Below are positions 45,478 to 56,984 of a stretch of 64,000 bases of DNA, one piece after another. The DNA is taken from assembly GCA_033807775.1 (NCBI GenBank), contig CM066314.1, positions 40,772,001 to 40,836,000 on the forward strand. The letters run 5' to 3'. Position numbers and translations under genes: made by a program. Position 1 is the first letter of the stretch. Every line of letters starts with the position of its first letter. This DNA is from Saussurea involucrata. Lineage: Eukaryota; Streptophyta; Magnoliopsida; Asterales; Asteraceae. The notes under the pieces were generated by a model. It was not told the origin of the DNA. It was given only the letters and a program-made list of their open reading frames with translations, and ran no database searches.

Positions 45478-48400
45478 AGTTGGTATCAGAGCATGAGTTT
45501 GAGAGAATTAGGTGTTGATTGTTGAATACCTAGACTCAAACTAGCGTTATTTTAAGTAAAGGAGAGCGAGATTGCACCATTAGGCACTCTAAGATAGGAT
45601 ATTCGGAAGTTGTTGGGGTCACTAGAAACGAGGAGTCACGTCAAGAGTAGCAAGGATGATCATGTACGGTACGTTCATAATTGCACCTGGCCAGTGTTAT
45701 GGTGAACCTACCGGTTACATGAGAGTACTCGGACAACTCTAGCGTGATGACCGTTGGGATAGTGAAGGAGTTCTAAGCGAATAATCGTTAGAAGAGGTTG
45801 ACGACTTTAGCATTTGCCATTTGGAGTGGCGGTAAGCATGATTGATTGTATTAAGTAGACCATTCTGGTGAGACTTTATAGTTGGATTGGAGACATAGGC
45901 TTATTGAAGTGACTTGATTCGAGGAGAAATGTGGGGTTAGTCGATGTGACCTTCCACTTTGCGTTAAGATGCGTGACTATCCGGATGACAAAAGTGTGAT
46001 CGGAGAAATTGGAGGAATGTGACCTAGACGTTGAGGTGCCGACAAAATGCATGCACGAAATTTATTTTGCTTTTAAAATAAATTGCATCAATTATTATTT
46101 ATGTTCCGAATCGTCGGATGGGCAGTACTACTAAATCTTGGAAAAAGTTTGACATATGCAAGATTTTAAATTATGATTTTGGAACATGCATGAAATTATT
46201 TTACGACAGGCGGTTGTGAACCTGGTCGGGATTTATTTTATTCTTTGTAGTCGTCCACTACTACTTTCGGATATTGTGATATCCATGTTTTAATGTCGTT
46301 TATGGTTTTGGATAAGTAACCACGACTTACGACCTTAACATTGGATCTCCTCCACATATGTTAAGGTCTGGACGGAGAGTTACATTCCCTTGTTTCGATG
46401 TTGACCTTTAATGGGAATTTGAATTTTATGAACCTTGACGAAAGGGTGTCGTTTTATTTTGTGTTGCAACAAAAAGGGAAGTTTTATGATTTGGATGATT
46501 TGATCATAGCGTTGTTTTATGCGAGTTGCTTATTTAAAACGAAGATTTTGACACCATTTAATTGGTTTGATGCGGTCGAGTCCCATTGAGTTTTATGGAA
46601 TCTTTGTGAAGTGTGACCGAGTTTCGTTTTACGATGTTTTGCGGTGCATGGGTGACACTTTATTGCGTGCATAACTTGAATGATTGCGTGCATTAATATA
46701 TGGGTTTGAGGGAGTATTGCATCGCATGCGAATTTTGTTCAAAAATGTGCTTTATGTCGTATTGCACCAAAAAGAGTGGTTTTTGGAGTTTTAATGCCGC
46801 ATGGCTCCTCTTTTGAGGATTGTGGTAGCATATTTGTTGCAACTTGCTAGATGTGCAAATTAATTTATACGTGGTGTGAGTAAGGCATATAAGAGCATCA
46901 TGATAGTACATCTCTAATGTTCTATTTTATGCACTCTCATTTGTTGACATTGTTGGTATTCTTTCTCGCACATGCACTATATTGATTGATTGACAGGAGT
47001 AGTTTTGTAGCCACTATATTAAGGCGTTAGTGTGCATCACTTGTGTGGTTTAAGGCTTGAAGTTGACTCGAATTATTTTGTGTGTCAATCAAATTACGTG
47101 CGCGTATGGTTTTCGAAGTTTTGAGAAAAATATATTGAGGTATGAGCCTGGTCAAAGAATTTTATTTACTTGTCCTATTACGACTGAATGAGAAGTTTCA
47201 AAATTGAGTAATAAATTTCTACTTGAAATTTTGTATTGACTATCCGGTATGTGCTATACCATTTCAGAATGACTACTAAGAAGGTGCTGCAGACTGGCAT
47301 GCAAAAATCTTGATTTGAGATTTCGTTTAGATGTTTAAACTGATACTTCCAAATGATGAAAATATCCTGTTATTTGATTTAAAAACTGGGAGATGGCCCA
47401 AACCAATACGTGTTTTAACCAAAGTGTGTAGATGATTTGCTTCGTTTCTTTGTGATCAAAACTGAGACATGCAAAGTGGTTAATGAATTGCAGTTCATGT
47501 CGTTCTTGGTTTAAAAAAAAAGAGAATTTTGGAAATTGATGTCGTGTAAATTATTCTTTTGAAGTTTGTATAAACAGGCTGCTGGCCGCTATTTTGATGT
47601 CGGAAATTACTTTGTGCGTGTGGCATAAGTAAATCCGTGATGGGACCCTGAAGGTTCATTTTAAAGGTTGTTGAGTACGTTTTTACGTTTCGGTAGTAAA
47701 CTAATTTGTGATGAAAAGGTTTTCAAAAATTATTTTTTTCATACGTGGGACGAGTGTGTCCATGTTTGTGCATCCACTAGCTGAGTAGTGGTAAGTTTTT
47801 GTACGTATATGATGTTAGTATAAAAACTTTTGTGTTGAAAAATCTAGCGAAAACTTTATTGGCATATTTATTGAGTCCGTCACTTGAAAACCTTGAACTC
47901 TTTAGGCTTGGTGAGGTTGAGCAACCCCAGTCAGGGGTGAGGGCGTGTAGAACCTTTCGATGAAAGATCGGGTTTCTAACGCGTGTGATTGTCGTGAGCC
48001 GTATGACGTTGTTTGCGGGGATGAATCATTTCGTATGAACAACAAAAAGGTGGGACTTGCGGTGTCCCTTATTAGTGTTTTGGTAACCGTTCACTTAGGC
48101 AACCTTGTCTTGGGTTGTCTGTATTGCGTGAAGGTCGTGTAGGACCCTTTAGACCGTGGGGATGAACATGGATTAGTGGGACTATTTGAGGAATGAAACT
48201 CGTGTGTAGAACTATATGATGAGTCGAGTTTTGGTGGTGTGATTAGGTGTCAACTTTTGGAGTTCGAGGCCAAGGACCACTAGTGTGATTGGAAAGTGTA
48301 GTCCAATTTTGATAAATGGTGGTATCGGTTATGATGAACTTAAGTTCGATTGTGACGAACGGTTTAGCGGGATGACTCTCTGCTTGTGGTAAAAAGAGTT

Positions 48401-48903
48401 GTCGACTAGATGATCGGAGTTAGACGTGTTTGGGAATGGTGTAACTGATAAGTCAGTGATGACCGTCAGTATTGGAGTCTAGTGGGACTCGTTAGAGGTA
48501 AGTGCCGGTTCGACAGTGAGAACCTTAGATTTGGAGGTTCGTTGATTTTAGATGTAATCAAGCCGTGTACTAATTGGTGAAATTAAGAGCGAGTGGACAC
48601 GAATTGATTTAGAGTCGGGATTCGTTGTCGGGAAGTATGGAACACATAAGGTTGGGAGACGACCGAGGTATTGTGGTTGGGAGATGATCACGTAAATGGA
48701 GTATCCACCCGGACATGAGTACAATGTGCCGAGAGGACATTGTTGGTAAGAGTTTACTTGAAGTTGTCTTAGTAGTTCGTATAGGGGGAAAATTTAGGTT
48801 TCAGTTGGAAGTTGATGGATTATGGTCGGCGTTGAGTTGATCAGCCTTTGGTTGTAAAGGAATTAGATTTCGAGGACGAAATCTCTTTTAAGGTTGGGAG
48901 GAT
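45478..48903 (+). other. Element F internal region, non-coding
   Basis: 3.4 kb with a primer site (TGGTATCAGAGC, 45481-45492) at the left and a purine-rich stretch (about 48890-48903) at the right. No Gag, protease, RT, RNase H or integrase motif seen. Short blocks match elements E (CACCTGGCCAGTGT-like) and H (GAGAGAATTAGGTGTTGATT), so the three are related. Confidence 0.8.
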
Positions 48904-49381
48904 TGTAACACCCCGAAAATTGGTATAAAGAACGAACCACTGACCGTTTTTGCATGATTCGATATTTACCAAGCTACATGGAGTTTAGGACTTAAATATA
49001 ATCGGATTTGGGTTGGAAGAGTGAGCCATTTGGGCTCGGTACTTGTGGGGCGATAGTGCCCGGCGATAGTGACCATGTCACTATCACCCATGTCATGATC
49101 GCACGAAGTGTACCGAGAGTCCATGGGTAGCGGGCGAGTATGCCCGGCGATAGTGACAGTGTCACTATCGCCGTGTCACAATCGCGAGCGGGCCCTGAGG
49201 GTTTTAAACCCACGCCTTTTAGCCTTCTTTCATTTCTATTCCATCTCTCTTTCTCTAAACTCTCCCAAACGAACCCTTTTCTCCTATTTCAGTTTTTGAA
49301 GCCTCTAAGGCTCCGATTTTGGAGTTTTCAAGTGACTCCTTGCATCTTGATGAGGATTTGGAAGCAAAGGTATGGGTTTAT
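48904..49381 (+). repeat. Element F 3' LTR, left part
   Basis: Same start as the 5' LTR (TGTAACACCCCGAAAATTGG). It is interrupted by element E after TTTAT (49377-49381). Confidence 0.9.
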
Positions 49382-51034
49382 TGTAATAACCCAGTTTCAG
49401 AAAGATTAAAAGTTTGGTGGTAAATGTGTAAAGATGAGAAGTTTTATACAAAGGACTTATTTGAAAAGTGTGGAAAATATATATAGGGGCATATCCCTAG
49501 GGTTTGGTGGCTGCTACTGTTTATGCTGCATTGTTGGCGGCTGAAGGGGGAAATGGAGGGACAGTGAAAGGAAAGCTGGGGCATCGATTCTTCCTTGTGG
49601 GGAGACTCCGATTTGGTAAGTAATGATCTCTCATGTTATTATTCTGTATTAAAGCTATTTAGGAAAGCTAAGAGTTGTTCAATCTCCATGTTTTAGCTGG
49701 GTTTGTTGGATAAGAACATTGTGGAGAGTTTTAGTTCCCGATTAGGATTGTAATCTTATGAAATCAATGGACTAGGAACTTGTGTTGTCTAAGGAGTTAC
49801 AATAGAACAATTTGGGTAAGAATGCTGTGTTAAAATATCAGCTTACTGGACTCCCTAGGAAGAATTCGAGTGTTGAATCGCATAAGGTTCGTCCCTGTTC
49901 GGGGTACCAGGAGTTCGGGGTACCGGGAGTTCGGGGTACCGGGAGTTCGGGGTATCGGGAGTTCGGGGTACCGGTAGTTCGGGGTACCGGTAGTTCGGGG
50001 TACCGGGAGTTCGGGGTACCGGGACTGTTGGTTTGGGCTTCGCTTGGGCTTCGTTTGTCAGGCCCGTAGTGTCTAGCCATTGGACCGACGTGTTTAGAAT
50101 TTAGCTTAAGTCTCTTGAATAAAAGGGATCTAATATGTTATAGATGGGCCTAAATGAGTTATTTGCGACCAAATTAAGAGAGGGACTCAGGATCAGAAAT
50201 GGAGACGTGCCTAATTGAATTATGAATTAATTCTTAGGTGTAGCAGCGTAACAAGACAAGAGGCTAAGAAGAAGATTGCTTTTCAGGTGAGTTCCCTAAA
50301 CCCTTTTTACGACGCGAAGTGATAAATGTTTCTTTTACTGAGTATGGTTTATCGAGCATGAAAAGTATGAATTGATTTGCATGACTTTCACGAATGATCT
50401 TATCTTAAATGAAAGAGATGTTTAGCATGACATTATGATAGATATGATTTATGAAAAGCATATTTTACATGTTTGCACGAACTTATGTGTACACTATGTG
50501 GAGTCGGTCTGCACTGTGGGATCAAAGAGAGGTTCTCGGGGTCTTAGGACTCTTGGTTATGTATGATAGACCGGTAGGATGGAATTTGTTTTCATCCTAT
50601 TTGGTAGAGGGGAATCCGCGGGGATTCCAAGTGGCGAGAAGGGGGTCTGTTGGGGCCCTGATCGCAATACGTTATGTGATCCACAACACAGTGCAGCACC
50701 ATGATTGATGATGTGTTACAAATTATTTATAAATCTTTAAAATGTTTTCCAACTGTTTATATATGTTGTTTTTGGAGGGAATTCACTAGACCTTTTTGGT
50801 CTAACCCTCGCTTTCAAAACTAAACCATTTTCAGGTAAGCAAGTAGAAGAAGGCAGGTTAGTGAGCAAGCGCAAGATAGAGCACAGATGCACCAGTTAGA
50901 TTATTCTCAGTTGTGTATAGGTTGTTTCCGCCAACCTAAGTTTTAGACTGATGTAATGACATGTTTGGGTCCCAGATTTGTAATTATTATGATTTAATGA
51001 TATTTATGACGTATTGCGTTTTTGGGATGTTACA
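49382..51034 (+). repeat. Element E 5' LTR (1653 bp)
   Basis: Starts TGTAATAACCCAGTTTCAG and ends TTTTTGGGATGTTACA. It carries an eight-unit 16-bp array at 49898-50025. Confidence 0.92.
49898..50025 (+). repeat. Eight-unit 16-bp tandem array in the element E 5' LTR
   Basis: Unit TTCGGGGTACCGGGAG with variants (ACCAGG, TATCGG, CCGGTAG). Each unit contains the palindrome GGTACC. The 3' LTR has three units (55928-55975). Peptides read from this array are artefacts. Confidence 0.9.
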
Positions 51035-51036
51035 AA

Positions 51037-51048
51037 TGGTATCAGAGC
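51037..51048 (+). other. Element E primer-binding site (tRNA-iMet type)
   Basis: TGGTATCAGAGC two bases after the 5' LTR. Confidence 0.85.
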
Positions 51049-54000
51049 CATAGTTTAAGGGATTTAGGTGACCGGACGGGCCTAGACTTAAACTTTGGAG
51101 TATAAATCACAACTGAGAATAGGAAATGCATTAGGAGGGCACTATTGTAGATACAGAAAATGCGTTAGGAGGACACTATTGTAGAGATAGGACTAATGGG
51201 GTACTGAGGACTGTCATGTAAGGTAAGTTTGAAATTCTACCTGGCCAGTGTAATTACGAACTTACAGGTACATGTATGTGCTTAATCTGCCTTATTATTC
51301 CGAAGTGATAGTCAGAAGATAATGTTTATGTCAGGTTTCTGTAACCTAGAATGTTAGCAAGACCCTGAGGGGGAAGCATCGTGAGAGATCATTTAAGAGG
51401 TGATGTATGTATACATCGTAGAGAAGAAATGTTGCATAGAATGTTATGAATTATCTAGAAGTAGCTCTTCGTAGATTCAGAGAGGATAAATGATTGAATT
51501 TGAGTAAGACTCCAGTTTCGGGAGAGTCCTAGTTATGGAAATCATGGGATAAGTCAGTTGGGATGGTAAGATAGAACAGTGTCAAAACCTTGAGAGTATT
51601 AATAGAGCCCTGACTTCTGAGTCGAGCTTTTCAATGGCAGGATAAGTGAAATAAGATACCTATAATGAATTGAAAGCATGTGGAAGTAGAAAGTGAGATA
51701 GTTGAATCAAAACGAAGATAGTATAAAATGATTGAATAAGTGAGATGTAGGACGCATGTATAGCAAGTTGTTTCACGACTGAGAGAGCGACTGTTGATCG
51801 TAGGTATAGTGTCAAGGATAAACGGTGAAGCGAAGCGGTTGACCTTGTTTGAGCGAGTAGCCTTCAATTTGCAAGTAGAGTCTCATGCATGACATCCTTT
51901 TATGTAACATGAAATTTTCACAATTTAAGTTGAAGGTGTAAATAGAAATTTTGATCGAAAATGAGTCAGAATGTACACGCGTATGTTTAAAGAAAAGGTG
52001 ATTTCATTTACATAAAACAAAGAAATTTTGAGTTTAACGATTCGCAAGTATTTCACACTTTTCATGATAAGTTAAATCGTGCAAAAAGGTCAAGAAAATG
52101 TTTGCCAGCAAAAACTTTTATAATCAGAATGAGTATTGATACTTTGGTCTTATAAAGTGGGTATGAGAACCGACTGGTTTACTTTGTGTCGGTATTCTTA
52201 TTTCAGAATTGTGTCGTATGAAAAGACTTTCATTCAATATATTGCTGTCGTAATAACTTCGTTCGAATTGAGTAAGATTGAGATTCACGGGAAGGTGCAT
52301 GCAAACGATCCTCGAATCGTTGTGCAGTGCATTGAAGTTATAAGAGTAATGGGGTCATGTGTACCCAAGTTGTTTTCAAAAGTGTTTATTTAAAATGATA
52401 AAATGTACGAAATGATTTATTTACTGTGTTGTCCTGCATGGAGGCTATGAACTCACTAGGTCATAGAGTACTACATTTTAAGCTAAGGAAGAACTTCAAG
52501 AGTGGAAAAGTGTCAGTCAAAACAGGAAAGCATGTTGTAGCTTTAATGATTTGTGTTTAAGAGGAAAGGTGAACAGTGGTAGAGTCGGAAGTGGATTATG
52601 GTATCGGTTGTAGGAGGGCTAGCATCCTTGTTCGGTAACTGGAAGTACGGTTGTTAAGGGACGGTTGTGTCCGGAGGAAGGACTTGAAGCCTTCAAGGTG
52701 ATGGTTTTAGCAACTCGTTATGAGTAGTGTGGTGAGGAAGAATGAAATGTCTATGGCGTGGGAGTATGAGTTTCGAGGTGAGCTTGTAATGTTGATGTTA
52801 CATGAGTAAGTTTCAAAATAGGGGCGACGGATTATAAAGTTAACTATGATATGTAGGGAGGAATGGGTCCCGTAAAAAACTCATGATTAAGGATAGGTTA
52901 AGGAAGTAGTTAAGAGTTATCTTTGGTTGTGGAAGTCGGCAACGGTGTATGTTGACCGAGGCCAGAGACTCAAACCAAGTGAGTGTAGGTTGATAGAATA
53001 TCTTGTAGAGGTGTTAAATTAGTAAGAGACTGTTGTTGTTGAATAGGCGTTCTATGTACGGGATGAGGAGGGTCCGTAGAAGGACAAGATGTGTAACACA
53101 AGCGGAGTGAGTGTAGACTATACAGTCAGTAAGAAAATGTGTCGTGTCTAAGAAAGGACTCGGATCATAAAGAGCTAGCTAGGATGTTTGTGTTTGAGCT
53201 AAGTGCGAACTCGTGAGTCATAGTCAACAAGTTGGGAGAGAACTAAGTAGCGAGACAAACTCGATTGTAGTATACGGGAGAACATGAAGAAAAGGGGTGA
53301 ACTGTGTACGAATGACCATGAGAGACTTGGTCGGTAGTGTGACGATAGGAGTAGTGGATGTACGAGCGAATAGTAGCTTCAATTGCCAAGATATCTGTGT
53401 CAGCCGGTGATGTAGTAAGGCGATGTTAGAAATATGAAGGATTAGAAGGAAGTCCTTTTGGGATCTCGGGTAGAGTGTACGTTTTTCAATCCCAGTTGTT
53501 GAAGTACGTGGTTTGTAAGTTGGTGTTTATTTTTGAATGTTACCGGAATGGAATGTCGGGGCAGAATTGGGTGATTGCCCAGCTGTGAGACCAAGCTTTG
53601 TGGTTATGTATGTTGTTAAGTATATTCTTGAAGGCAGAGTAAGTTTAAAGAAAATGATGAATAGATTAGTCAAGTTGTAGTATAATAGATGAGAAATCGT
53701 TAAAGAATGAAAATTGTTCCTTATGCGTGAGGGAATGATTCTAGAAGGAAATAGTTGGAAATTTTGGTTATGTTTAAGGAATGACATGAGGATGATTGTG
53801 GGTCAGAGTGGTAGTATGATCATTAGTTGATTTGAAATGTCATGATAGAGGTATAAGCCTTTAGTTGGTTGATTAGAATCTTATAGATTTGTTAAGTAAT
53901 GACGTTCATTTGTTATTACAAGATGTGTTACAACCCGTGGGGAAGTGTTATTGGGATTAACACATTGATTGTTGAAGAATTATTTAAGGTAAATCTAAGT

Positions 54001-55398
54001 AAGAAATTCGGGATGACGGTATATATATATCGGTCTGATTTTTATGATCATGGTGGTTAATCGAAAGAATTGTGGAACCCGAGTTTTGGGGTGTTCCTGA
54101 GTTAATAGATCCGCCTGTAAGAGGGAATCCAAGGGGGCTGGATTATTAGAGTGAATAGGGGACGTACTAAGAAACCCTTTGGGGTCATTGGAAGTTTAAA
54201 GAGAATGAGGGTTGCGTTAGTCAAAATGTGGTGGGATAGATGTGAAATCTTTAAAGAATGTAAATTGTTGCTTATGGGTGAAAGAAATGTCTGAGAAGGT
54301 AAAAAGTTGGAGATTAAAGAATGTGTAGTGACGTCGAACACTGGTCATGTTTCGAGACGGCTTGGTCGAATGCCTTAAGATAAGATCTTAGTGCAACTGT
54401 TTGGTTATGTGAGTAATGAGAAAGCAATACCGGCATGTGGAAAGGTCGGGAGAGAGAGGCAAGTAATGTTTGGTGAGCAGTGCTCCACGCTAACGTGGGA
54501 AGGTGAAGGTATCATGTCGGATTAAGTGAGTAAATTGGAAGTAGAAAGCGTGACGGGAATGCTATAAGGTGCGGTGTTGGGTAGATTGTCATTGATAAGT
54601 GTGCGAACCGTTGGAAAGAGTATTGAGAAAGGGAATTGTGTACGATTTTGTGCAGGAAAGAAGTGGATAAGACAGTTGAATGAGTTAAGTTAGTGACTTT
54701 ATGAGAAATGTTTAGACAATTTAGTCGTGCATTGATTAAGCCAGTGAGAACAGTGGTGTGAGCAGGGTTACTCCTCCCAGTTGGGTGAGGATAACCAGAG
54801 TTATGTTTTATGTCTGAACGAACGTGGCAACTAGCGAGGGAATGATATGTTTCAGGATGTGTTTAATCTGAATAGGTGAATACTTCACCGATGGGCTTGG
54901 AGGCTCCTACTCTTAGTTTCGTTTGAGTACAGGGTGGTGAAGTAGTGAGGATGTGAGAGATGATTAAAGAACTATGGTCTATGTGGTCCGAGCAAAAGGG
55001 AAATGTTATAGGCATAGATGATTGTTGGGTGGGGCAAGGTTGTGAGTTGTCGGGATACAGGGTTGGCCTTGTGCCCAGCTGCCAATGTGAGCAAAGGTTT
55101 CCTAGTAATTGAATCTCGTGTATAGCGGGGGATTCCGCCAGGCTCCTTCTTAAAGGAAGTAAAGATGCATGAGAAGCCTTATTTAATCTTCTATTGTTAA
55201 GACCGATCGAATAGGAACAGTAGCCTATGAGTTAGAATACCGTAAGAACTGAAGGAGGTGCATCCAATGTTCATGTTTCGAATTTATGAGGTGGTTAACC
55301 GAGTCAGAAGTGGCATTACCTTGGAGAAATTTCTGTTGTGGCGTGGGCTTGATGCCCGCGTCTTTTCCAATGAGGAATTCCGAGGACGAAATTCTTTT
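51049..55398 (+). other. Element E internal region, non-coding
   Basis: No protein motif on either strand. It contains a diverged duplication: about 53635-53790 and 54195-54340 share GTTTAAAGA.AATGA, TTAAAGAATG.AAATTGTT and a run toward AAGGAATGACAT / AAAGAATGTGTAG. Confidence 0.75.
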
Positions 55399-55411
55399 AA
55401 GGGGGGAGTGT

Positions 55412-56984
55412 TGTAATAACCCAGTTTCAGAAGGATTAAAAGTTTGGTGGTAAATGTGTAAAGATGGGAAGTTTTATACAAAGGACTTATTTGAAAAGTG
55501 TGGAAAATATATATAGGGGCAGATCCCTAGGGTTTGGTGGCTGACACTGTTTATGCTGCATTGTTGGCGGCTGAAGGGGGAAATGGAGGGACAGTGAAAG
55601 GAAAGCTGGGGCATCGATTCTTCCTTGTGGGGAGACTCCGATTTGGTAAGTAATGATCTCTCATGTTATTATTCTGTATTAAAGCTATTTAGGAAAGCTA
55701 AGAGTTGTTCAAGTTCCATGTTTTAGCTGGGTTTGTTGGATAAGAACACTGTGGAGAGTTTTAGTTCCCGATTGGGATTGTAATCTAATGAAATCAATGG
55801 ACTAGGAACTTGTGTTGTCTAAGGAGTTACAATAGAACAATTTGGGTAAGAATGCTGTGTTAAAATCTCAGCTTACTGGACTCTCTAGGAAGAATTCGAG
55901 TGTTGAATCGCATAAGGTTCGTCCCTGTTCGGGGTACCGGGAGTTCGGGGTACCGGGAGTTCGGGGTACCGGGACTGTTGGTTTGGGCTTCGCTTGGGCT
56001 TCGTTTGTCAGGCCCGTAGTGTCTAGCCATTGGACCGACGTGTTTAGAATTTAGCTTAAGTCTCTTGAATAAAAGGGATCTAATATGTTATAGATGGGCC
56101 TAAATGAGTTATTTGCGACCAAATTAAGAGAGGGACTTAGGATCAGAATTGGAGACGTGCCTAATTGAATTATGAATTAATTCTTAGGTGTAGCAGCGTA
56201 ACAAGACAAGAGGCTAAGAAGAAGATTGCTTTTCAGGTGAGTTCCCTAAACCCTTTTTACGACGCGAAGTGATAAATGTTTCTTTTACTGAGTATGGTTT
56301 ATCGAGCATGAAAAGTATGAATTGATTTGCATGACTTTCACGAATGATCTTGTCTTAAATGAAAGAGATGTTTAGCATGACATTATGAAAGATATGATTT
56401 ATGAAAAGCATATTTTACATGTTTGCACGAACTTATGTGTACACTATGTGGAGTCGGTCTGCACTGTGGGATCAAAGAGAGGTTCTCGGGGTCTTAGGAC
56501 TCTTGGTTATGTATGATAGACCGGTAGGATGGAATTTGTTTTCATCCTATTCGGTAGAGGGGAATCCGCGGGGATTCCAAGTGGCGAGAAGGGAGTCTGC
56601 TGGGGCCCTGATCGCAATACGTTATGTGATCCACAACACAGTGCAGCACCATGATTGATGATGTGTTACAGATTATTTATAAATCTTTAAAATGTTTTCC
56701 AACTGTTTATATATGTTGTTTTTGGAGGGAATTCACTAGACCTTTTTGGTCTAACCCTCGCTTTCAAAACTAAACCATTTTCAGGTAAGCAAGTAGAAGA
56801 AGGCAGGTTAGTGAGCAAGCGCAAGATAGAGCACAGATGCACCAGTTAGATTATTCTCAGTTGTGTATAGGTTGTTTCCGCCAACCTAAGTTTTAGACTG
56901 ATGTAATGACATGTTTGGGTCCCAGATTTGTAATTATTATGATTTAATGATATTTATGACGTATTGCGTTTTTGGGATGTTACA
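55412..56984 (+). repeat. Element E 3' LTR (1573 bp)
   Basis: Same ends as the 5' LTR. It is 80 bp shorter, exactly five units of the 16-bp array. Confidence 0.92.

Larger units (their letters stand above)
49382..56984 (+). mobile_element. Element E: non-coding LTR retrotransposon nested in element F, TSD TTTAT
   Basis: 5' LTR 49382-51034 (1653 bp), primer site 51037, internal 51035-55411, purine stretch AAGGGGGGAGTGT (55399-55411), 3' LTR 55412-56984 (1573 bp). Perfect 5-bp duplication TTTAT (49377-49381, 56985-56989). No coding frames. The sequence CCGAGGACGAAATTC before the purine stretch again resembles the tail of Tekay/Del-type pol (inference). The two LTRs are nearly identical apart from one tandem array. 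Confidence 0.92.

Noticed and set aside
49812..50080. Frames on both strands with periodic GVPG/RYPEL-like peptides
   Set aside because: Direct translation of the 16-bp LTR array.
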